This document shows, in pieces, positions 7,588 to 12,868 of a stretch of DNA of 20,488 bases (position 1 is its first letter; each line of letters starts with the position of its first letter). The DNA comes from Clostridiales bacterium (GTDB lineage Bacteria; Bacillota; Clostridia; Saccharofermentanales; Saccharofermentanaceae), in assembly GCA_017612755.1 (NCBI GenBank), contig JAGAFH010000118.1, positions 1 to 20,488 on the forward strand. Direction: 5' to 3'. The translations under genes were made by a program, and so were the position numbers. Under the pieces are notes generated by a model. It was not told where the DNA came from. It saw only the letters and a program-made list of their open reading frames with translations, and made no database searches.

Positions 7588-7643
7588 GTTTTGCCGATAA
7601 TTAAAGACGGGGCAAGAGTAATATCAGCCTAGAGGTGATATAT

Positions 7644-8861
7644 ATGGAAAATCAAGAGAAGGAAAAAAAGAATAAGAATACGGCCGTAACGGTAGTGACA
7701 GTATTTCTGGTGCTCTGTATCCTGTTTTCGGCGGTGCAGACATTGTATATCTTTGCCCTGACTACCGGCAGGATCGGAAACATGAGCTATACCCCCGGGA
7801 TCGAGATCCCGGAAAAGACAGAAGACGGTAGCGATATGGAGAATGTTAATGCCGTAAGTCCCTATGCGGATCCATGCTTCTCACTTGAAGAGGCGGCCAG
7901 CGTTACTGACCCTGACAAGCAGACTTTGAGCACCATGGAGATCGCATCCAGCGTAGGTCCTGCCACCGTATCGGTCTTTATCATCGGAAACAGCAGTTAT
8001 ACCGGACAGCAGGGAGCCATTTCCGCAGGTTCCGGCTTCATTATCTCCGCTGACGGATATGTAGTAACAAATGCCCATGTGGTAGATGCGGTAGAGGAAG
8101 ATGATACCAAGTCCATAAAGATCATGGTCCCGGGTTACGACGACCTGATCGATGCCAAGATAGTCGGAACTGACGAGCAGACAGACATTGCAGTTATCAA
8201 GCTGATGGAAGGTGAAGATTATCCTTGTGTCACACTGGGAGATTCTGATGTCCTCCAGGTTGGAGAACTGGCAGTAGTCATCGGAAATCCTCTGGGAACC
8301 CTGGACGGAACTGTTACAGTCGGCGTCGTTTCTGCTCTTGAAAGAAGGATGAACAATAACGGCTATACCATGAAGCTGATCCAGACTGATGCTTCCATCA
8401 ATGAAGGAAACAGTGGCGGCCCCCTGATCAATTCCTTCGGCGAGGTAGTAGGCGTAACAAATGCAAAGATGAATTCGGCTGAAGGTCTGGGATTTGCTAT
8501 CCCCATCTCTGATGTCAAATCGGTAATAGAGTCCCTGATCAATTACGGATATGTGGCAAACCGTCCTTATCTGGGCATCACCGTCAACTATGTAACCTCA
8601 AACGCATATTACGGCGCCGTTCAGGGAGTGTACGTGGCAGAGCTTGCTCCGGGAGGTCCCGGAGATCAGGCAGGAGTCAGAGTCGGTGACCGGATCATTT
8701 CCTTTGACGGGGTTGAAATTGAGCAGTCAAGTGATATCATAGACATACGCGACTCGCATTCAGTGGGGGATGAAGTCCCCTTAGTCGTTGAAAGAGACGG
8801 CAGGAATGTAGAATTGACACTTACGATAGGAGACAGCAGTATCTCATATGAAGATGACTAA
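7644..8861 (+). CDS. htrA: HtrA/DegP-type membrane-anchored serine protease with one PDZ domain
   Basis: 405 residues. A lysine-rich cytoplasmic stub (1-13) is followed by a single membrane segment (about 14-38), a variable acidic linker, a trypsin-like domain and a C-terminal PDZ domain (about 308-400, with YLGITV and AGVRVGDRIISFDG). The catalytic triad is intact: His145 in VTNAHVV, Asp181 in TDIAVIKL and Ser257 in GNSGGPL. This matches the HtrA-like proteases of Firmicutes, which degrade misfolded proteins outside the membrane and are often induced by envelope stress. The frame opens at GTG 7635, but ATG 7644 is preferred: AGAGGTGA (7631-7638) sits at the proper distance. The gene follows yigZ after 56 bp without a clear promoter and is overlapped at its 3' end by a small membrane ORF. 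Confidence 0.95.
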   Translation: MENQEKEKKNKNTAVTVVTVFLVLCILFSAVQTLYIFALTTGRIGNMSYTPGIEIPEKTEDGSDMENVNAVSPYADPCFSLEEAASVTDPDKQTLSTMEIASSVGPATVSVFIIGNSSYTGQQGAISAGSGFIISADGYVVTNAHVVDAVEEDDTKSIKIMVPGYDDLIDAKIVGTDEQTDIAVIKLMEGEDYPCVTLGDSDVLQVGELAVVIGNPLGTLDGTVTVGVVSALERRMNNNGYTMKLIQTDASINEGNSGGPLINSFGEVVGVTNAKMNSAEGLGFAIPISDVKSVIESLINYGYVANRPYLGITVNYVTSNAYYGAVQGVYVAELAPGGPGDQAGVRVGDRIISFDGVEIEQSSDIIDIRDSHSVGDEVPLVVERDGRNVELTLTIGDSSISYEDD

Positions 8862-8958
8862 GAATTCATTTGTAACCAAACTCATTGCTACGATCCTTGT
8901 AGGCGCGATGTTGATCACTTTTATCTCGATCATTATCCTCATCGTAGCCGGTATCTGA
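8848..8958 (+). CDS. Small single-span membrane peptide overlapping the htrA stop
   Basis: A 36-codon frame starting ATG AAG ATG ACT AAG, in a different frame from htrA and overlapping its last 14 bases. The peptide has a short basic start (MKMTKNS), a helix beginning VTKLIA, then an almost unbroken hydrophobic stretch (about residues 13-35) rich in Ile, Leu and Val, ending IVAGI. It looks like a small membrane protein with its N-terminus in the cytoplasm. An alternative start is the second ATG at 8854. A weak AGGAG (8828-8832) lies 15 bases upstream; translational coupling to the htrA stop (8859-8861) is more likely. The stop at 8956-8958 is 16 bases before the terminator, so the frame fills the space between htrA and the end of the transcript. 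I recognise no family. A regulator or partner of HtrA is possible but is inference from position only. Confidence 0.55.
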   Translation: MKMTKNSFVTKLIATILVGAMLITFISIIILIVAGI

Positions 8959-8974
8959 TATTTATTAAGCTGAT

Positions 8975-9004
8975 AAAAAGACCTGCCCGGCGGCAGGTCT
9001 TTTT
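8975..9004 (+). terminator. Strong intrinsic terminator of the Nudix-yigZ-htrA operon
   Basis: An eight-bp stem, GACCTGCC (8980-8987) and GGCAGGTC (8992-8999), with a four-base loop CGGC. Five A precede it (8975-8979) and five T follow (9000-9004), so the stem can extend to 13 bp. It is 16 bp beyond the small membrane ORF. Confidence 0.93.
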
Positions 9005-9208
9005 CTGTGCCCGGAAAATGCCATAAATCGTGTCATCATATGGCACTTCCATAGGCAATAATCCAATAAATGCCATAGCTTCTGCCAGGCTATGGCATTT
9101 TCGCAGGCAATATCCAACAGATTGCCATAACTAATGCCATGTTATGGCATTCTTAATGGCATATTTTAGGGTATTGCCATAAGTTGTGCCATGTTATGGC
9201 ATCAACAG
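9001..9208. repeat. Four tandem 52-bp units carrying TGCCATA/TATGGCA half-sites
   Basis: TGCCATA occurs at 9019, 9071, 9123 and 9175, and TATGGCA at 9039, 9091, 9143 and 9195: each series has a spacing of exactly 52 bp. Between them a third, TGCCAT-like site occurs at 9031 (TGTCAT), 9083 (TGCCAG), 9135 and 9187, giving a 15-bp palindrome-like core TGCCAT-N3-ATGGCA in every unit. A further GGCA begins units two to four (9054, 9106, 9158). Units three and four share 27 of 30 bases between TTGCCATAA and TTATGGCAT, flanking bases included; the parts outside the half-sites have diverged. Unit two can form a 12-bp stem (9068-9079 with 9089-9100). The first unit begins in the T run of the preceding terminator. 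No coding frame was found here. Together with the 10-bp repeat and the small ORF it fills the 442-bp gap after htrA. Confidence 0.93.
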
Positions 9209-9226
9209 AATGATTTTCGACACGAT

Positions 9227-9250
9227 TTGTAACGGATTGTAACGGATTGT
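9227..9250 (+). repeat. Short tandem repeat of TTGTAACGGA
   Basis: TTGTAACGGA is present at 9227-9236 and 9237-9246, followed by a partial third TTGT (9247-9250). The 10-bp period is about one helical turn. It lies between the 52-bp array and the ribosome binding site of the nuclease-like gene, so it may be part of its promoter region, though no clear -35/-10 pair could be assigned. Confidence 0.75.
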
Positions 9251-9303
9251 CGTCCAAATCCATCTTGAAACAGTTCATCATATGTGAAAAAGGAGGTGAT
9301 TTG

Positions 9304-10017
9304 ATGATCCCATACAAATATCATGCAGCAAAAATATCCTGGCTGAAGAATGAACTTGATAAGCTTCCCAAGATCTATATCGGGAAAGATGTAGTTAATG
9401 TAATAACACCTGATGGAAAGAGAGTGAGGTATAAACACAATTCAAAGAATGCTATTAAGATCGAGCCGGTCATTGTCAAAAGGAAGAAGCTGGAGGATGA
9501 ATATAATGAACTGATGTCGCTGTGGAAGCAGATCTACAGATCACCTCCGCCTGTATATACGATGCCGGTTCCATGCAATACAAAACTGGATTACGGGTTC
9601 TTTGAGAAGGCAGCTCCGGGGATGAATACATTTCCCATGACCAACTGTACAGAATATAAAGGCATTAAGTTCAGGTCGAAAAATGAACAGATCGCAGCAT
9701 ATGTACTGGATCAGATGGGATTGCCTTATAAATATGAGACAGCTGTGATCACTAAAGAGAATGAGATCATATGCCCGGATTTTCTGATAGGAGTAGTGGA
9801 GATCAACAGATGCTTCTACTACGAAGTCTGTGGAAGGACTGAAGACAGTCAGTATCTGGACAGAAAGCTTAATGACAAAAAGAAACTTATCAGGGACGGG
9901 TACAGGATGGGAAGAGATGTCCATTTCATCTATGCGCCGGATTCCCATTCATTTGATATCGGGCAGATGAGGCATCAGATACTGAGCGCTATCGAAGGTC
10001 TGATCCCGGAGCAATAA
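9304..10017 (+). CDS. PD-(D/E)XK nuclease-like hypothetical protein
   Basis: 237 residues. The N-terminal part (1-110) is basic with a helical KKLEDEYNELMSLWKQIY segment (61-78) and is not recognised. The C-terminal half resembles a PD-(D/E)XK-fold family seen in gut Firmicutes: FRSKNEQIAAYVL (123-135) with Glu128, a PYKYE strand (141-145), then ICPDF (156-160) with Asp159, and FYYEVCG (171-177) with Glu174, followed by a Lys-rich helix (187-197) and a DVHFIYA strand. The Lys of the ExK motif is absent: the position carries Cys176, and Lys188 or a nearby Lys could substitute. Nuclease activity is inference. ATG 9304 has AGGAGGTGAT (9291-9300); the TTG at 9247 would add an unlikely 19 residues. 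Codons are more AT-rich than in the neighbours (ATA, AAA, AGA, AAT frequent), suggesting an accessory gene. Repeats stand upstream, and a convergent foldase gene downstream. Confidence 0.7.
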   Translation: MIPYKYHAAKISWLKNELDKLPKIYIGKDVVNVITPDGKRVRYKHNSKNAIKIEPVIVKRKKLEDEYNELMSLWKQIYRSPPPVYTMPVPCNTKLDYGFFEKAAPGMNTFPMTNCTEYKGIKFRSKNEQIAAYVLDQMGLPYKYETAVITKENEIICPDFLIGVVEINRCFYYEVCGRTEDSQYLDRKLNDKKKLIRDGYRMGRDVHFIYAPDSHSFDIGQMRHQILSAIEGLIPEQ

Positions 10018-10043
10018 AAAGAGGACTGCGGGGCAGTCCTCTT
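10014..10043. terminator. Terminator between the nuclease-like and foldase genes
   Basis: A nine-bp stem, GAGGACTGC (10021-10029) and GCAGTCCTC (10033-10041), with a three-base GGG loop. Read on the minus strand it is followed by TTTTTATT, so it is a good terminator for the foldase gene ending at 10068. On the plus strand only TTA follows, so it would act weakly for the nuclease-like gene, whose stop it overlaps. Confidence 0.85.
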
Positions 10044-10067
10044 AGGTGATCTGAATGATATCCGGAT

Positions 10068-11819
10068 TTAAGGTACGTCCTGGATGGCGTCAAGGCCGGC
10101 CTGGACGAAGGAGTAATCATACTCGCTCTCCATCTCTGATAAGAAGGCCTGGTAGTTTCTCATCCTGATGAAACTGTTGACCCTGTCGTACCATTCGGGA
10201 TTCTCGGAGATTGAGACCATGTAGACGATGTAGTATCCGTCGCCGGTCTCAAGGAAAGCCTTGTCGCCCGGTTCCCTGTCTTCCGAGAAGATCCACTCAT
10301 CTACGATTCCGTTGTATTTGCCGGGATAAGTGTCGCTGCTGTGGATGACTTCCATGGAGCCCTGGAGGATGAAATCTGTATATGTGTTCTCCGTCTCCTG
10401 CATATCGTTTTCAGTCTCGATACCGTCGTAGACTTCCTGAGCCAGCATCTGTGCTTCGGAGATGGAAAGACCTTCTATACCGTCTTCTTCACCTGCACCC
10501 GGGGTGTAGGTGATATGTACCATTCTTACATCCCTCAGAGGTACTGACTGTCTCTGCCTTGAAACGAATACGATGATAATGGGGAATCCGTCGCTGTCAG
10601 TGAAGATCTGGGCATCGCCTGAGGTCCTTTCACTGTCGAAGAGCCAGTCACGGAAATCGTTATGGGAGAAGTCTGCATATCTTGCATCACTTACAAGTGT
10701 GGAATCATCTTCTGCCAGTCTGGTTGCAGCTTCGCCGGAAAAGTATTCAGCGGCACAGGACTCGAAAAGGGAAGGATCGTGGCCCATAGCCTCGATGATC
10801 TCGTTGGCATGAAGGTTAGCCGTCTCTACAAAAGCCTCGTCCCTCTGCTCGTATCTGATGCGGAGGAGTTTGTAGTCCACCGTATCGTATGCATTGGGAT
10901 TGTCCTGGTATGCTTCTTCCGCCTGTTCTTCCGAAGCCTGAAGTTCAACCAGTTTTGCACCGGAGGAATAGTCTTCCGTGAAATACTTTTTGGCAAGGGT
11001 ATTCAATATGCACTGCTCGTCCACCTGGTTGCCGAATACGCCTCTGATATAGGTATCAAGAGGAACGTTAAGTTCATTGGCTTTGCCCTGGAGCCAGTCG
11101 ATATATGCTCTGGCCAGTTCGTAGTGCTTGCTTTCGATGGAATAACCGTGGGCTGTAGCGTCGTCATATAAGATCTGGATAGTCTGCATCTCCTGGGCAG
11201 TCATATCCAGGAAGTAGTCCCTGGTGGTGGCATATCTCTCATCTGCAGATTCTCCGGCCAGCATCTCCGGAGTATCTGATGCGAAGATATCAACACCGTT
11301 GTCGATAAGGATGTAGTGGTACATGAAGCTGAACTCGGCGCTGTCCACATAATCCCCGTTGATGATAAGGGGGCTTTGAAGCTTTTCCTTGATGCCTGCT
11401 CCATAGAAGAGGGAAACGCCTACACCGATAAGCACGATGATGACGGCGGCGATCAGGAATCCCAGCCCCTTACTCTTCTTTCCGTCCTTCCGGCCGGGAA
11501 CGAAGACCGCCTCTTTGTCGGAGGACATATCAAGTTTGATGGGTTCGACTTCGTTATGCGTGAACTTTTCTTCCTGTTCTGTCTCCGCTTCCTTGAGGGC
11601 AGGAGCTGCTTCGTCGGAAGTCTCTTCTCCGGTCAGAAGTTCCGGATCTATCTTTGAGATCTCTGACAGATTCTGGGGAGCAGAAGATGCTTCTTCTTCA
11701 GGCAGGGGGATCTCTTCGATCTCGCCTGTGACCTGCGACTCTTCGATCAGGATATTGGATTCTTCGATCTCGGGAGTGACCTCCGGTGATCTTACCTTAT
11801 TCTTGTCGTCTTTTTTCAC
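10068..11819 (-). CDS. Membrane-anchored SurA/PrsA-like foldase with two parvulin-like modules and a long acidic cytoplasmic tail
   Basis: 583 residues. Residues 1-116 are strongly acidic, Glu/Pro-rich and presumably cytoplasmic; a KKSKG patch leads into one membrane segment (118-140); the rest is outside. Residues 150-280 look like the helical SurA-N/chaperone region found in PrsA and SurA. Two rotamase-like modules follow. The first (about 313-420) has YKLLRIRYEQ, FRDWLFDSERTSGDAQIF and a closing IIIVFV. The second (about 430-537) has VRMVHITYTP, VDEWIFSEDREPGDKAFL and YYIVYMV. The repeated WxF-(6-8)-GD pattern is what supports duplication. Such proteins assist folding of exported proteins; whether either module is an active prolyl isomerase cannot be told. 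The start is GTG 11819, seven bases after AAGGAGG (complement of 11827-11833), overlapping the stop of the lipid-kinase gene by four bases (GTGA). Confidence 0.8.
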   Translation of the reverse strand: MKKDDKNKVRSPEVTPEIEESNILIEESQVTGEIEEIPLPEEEASSAPQNLSEISKIDPELLTGEETSDEAAPALKEAETEQEEKFTHNEVEPIKLDMSSDKEAVFVPGRKDGKKSKGLGFLIAAVIIVLIGVGVSLFYGAGIKEKLQSPLIINGDYVDSAEFSFMYHYILIDNGVDIFASDTPEMLAGESADERYATTRDYFLDMTAQEMQTIQILYDDATAHGYSIESKHYELARAYIDWLQGKANELNVPLDTYIRGVFGNQVDEQCILNTLAKKYFTEDYSSGAKLVELQASEEQAEEAYQDNPNAYDTVDYKLLRIRYEQRDEAFVETANLHANEIIEAMGHDPSLFESCAAEYFSGEAATRLAEDDSTLVSDARYADFSHNDFRDWLFDSERTSGDAQIFTDSDGFPIIIVFVSRQRQSVPLRDVRMVHITYTPGAGEEDGIEGLSISEAQMLAQEVYDGIETENDMQETENTYTDFILQGSMEVIHSSDTYPGKYNGIVDEWIFSEDREPGDKAFLETGDGYYIVYMVSISENPEWYDRVNSFIRMRNYQAFLSEMESEYDYSFVQAGLDAIQDVP

Positions 11820-12733
11820 AATGATTCCTCCTTGCCGGGGATAACCAGCGTTATAGCCTCATGTATGCACCGGACTTTGGCAGGAAGATGAGGTCCTTCC
11901 TCGCCGTCTATGTCGAGCACGACGGGAGTATCCCCGTCTGAGTGCAGTTCAAGCTCTTTTGTCTGAAGATAGAGGACGTTGCTGCTGTTGATGTGGTCTC
12001 CTATCATCAGTTTTCCCAGAAGAGGAACGATCTCTCCGGGTTCCATCTTCTTTACGACCAGCACATCCAGAAGTCCGTCGGACAGATCGGCCATGGTCAT
12101 GAGCTTTCTGAATCCTCCGACACTCTTGGAGTTGCTGATGAGGAACATGATGGCGTCTTCCTCATATACTTCATCTCCTGCTATGATCTTCAGGCTCACC
12201 GTGTCGTTCATGGCGGGAAGATCCTTCATGGCAGATATCCAGTATGCTGCAGGACCGAAGGCGGTCTTAAGGTCGGAAGGGACCTTATAGGCTACGTCTG
12301 TCATAAGCCCGCCTGCCAGAACGTTCAGGAAGTATTTCCCGTTTACCTTTCCGCAGTCGACCTTTACCAGGTCGGGGGAGATGAGCATCCTGGCAAAATC
12401 CGAAGGCCTGGAGGGCAGCTCGTTAATGGTGGCAAAATCGTTTACTGTCCCTGATGTATAGATGGCAAGAGGAATGTCCACTTTGCCCTCCATCAGTCCG
12501 GTCACGACTTCGTTTACCGTTCCGTCACCGCCTACGGCGATCAGATAGTCATACTCCGAAGGGTCTGTCGAAGCGGCATATTTAACCGCATCGAAGCGCT
12601 TGGTAGTATAGTAGATATCTGCTCTCTCAAGTGCGGAAAAAGACACGAGGTATGCCAGCATATCCTCTATGTTTACTCTGGCTGTTTCCCTTCCGGAAGA
12701 AGGGTTCATTATGATCTTAAGTCTAAGCGCCAT
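11816..12733 (-). CDS. Diacylglycerol/lipid kinase family protein (YegS/DgkB type)
   Basis: 305 residues, the normal length. It shows NPSSGRE (10-16), the glycine-rich nucleotide loop GGDGTVNEVVTGL (68-80), TSGTVNDFA (93-101), GGLMTDVAYK and, near the end, DIDGEEGP, all typical of the family with the diacylglycerol kinase catalytic domain. Members phosphorylate diacylglycerol or related lipids at the inner membrane face using ATP; in Gram-positive bacteria DgkB recycles diacylglycerol released by lipoteichoic acid synthesis. That role here is inferred from the family and from the YfhO genes next door. The frame extends to GTG 12748, but ATG 12733 has GGAG seven bases upstream and gives the usual start MALRLKIIMNP. 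It is divergent from the YfhO operon and translationally coupled to the foldase downstream. Confidence 0.92.
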   Translation of the reverse strand: MALRLKIIMNPSSGRETARVNIEDMLAYLVSFSALERADIYYTTKRFDAVKYAASTDPSEYDYLIAVGGDGTVNEVVTGLMEGKVDIPLAIYTSGTVNDFATINELPSRPSDFARMLISPDLVKVDCGKVNGKYFLNVLAGGLMTDVAYKVPSDLKTAFGPAAYWISAMKDLPAMNDTVSLKIIAGDEVYEEDAIMFLISNSKSVGGFRKLMTMADLSDGLLDVLVVKKMEPGEIVPLLGKLMIGDHINSSNVLYLQTKELELHSDGDTPVVLDIDGEEGPHLPAKVRCIHEAITLVIPGKEESL

Positions 12734-12758
12734 ATGTACTCTCCGCACATGATTTCAC

Positions 12759-12787
12759 AATATACTCTATCATAAAAAAACTGTCCG
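12759..12787 (-). promoter_or_regulatory. Possible promoter for the lipid kinase-foldase operon
   Basis: On the minus strand CGGACA (complement of 12782-12787), a 17-bp spacer and TATATT (complement of 12759-12764). This would start near 12752, 19 nt before ATG 12733. It competes with the hairpin at 12774-12801, which uses the -35 bases. The plus-strand promoter for the divergent YfhO operon is likely in the AT-rich bases 12805-12850 (TATAAT at 12830-12835), but no good -35 box was found. Confidence 0.4.
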
Positions 12788-12801
12788 TTTATTACGACAG
12801 T
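12774..12801 (-). other. Terminator-like hairpin upstream of the lipid kinase gene
   Basis: Read on the minus strand: ACTGTC, a 10-base loop, GACAGT, then a run of T (complement of 12774-12780). The stem is only six bp. It would be an attenuator if transcription began upstream of 12801, or a backstop against antisense transcription from the YfhO side. Confidence 0.35.
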
Positions 12802-12868
12802 GCTACAATTTCAATATTATGTCATTAATTATAATAATGTATGATATTATCTACTGTGGGTGAAAAAT

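Noticed and set aside
7795..7812. Perfect hairpin CCGGGATC-GA-GATCCCGG inside htrA
   Set aside because: It encodes ordinary residues (PGIEIP) in the linker, has a two-base loop and no T run; I read it as a coding coincidence.
9039..9060. Sigma-54 promoter suggested by TGGCAC
   Set aside because: The -24 element TGGCAC at 9041 is not followed by TTGC at the required distance, and the other TATGGCA copies also lack it.
9001..9208. CRISPR array
   Set aside because: The period of 52 bp consists of short conserved half-sites within diverged units. There is no identical repeat of 24-40 bp separated by unique spacers, and no cas gene nearby.
11942..12454. Plus-strand ORF (170 codons) over the lipid kinase gene
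   Set aside because: Antisense to an intact kinase with all family motifs; no supporting signals.
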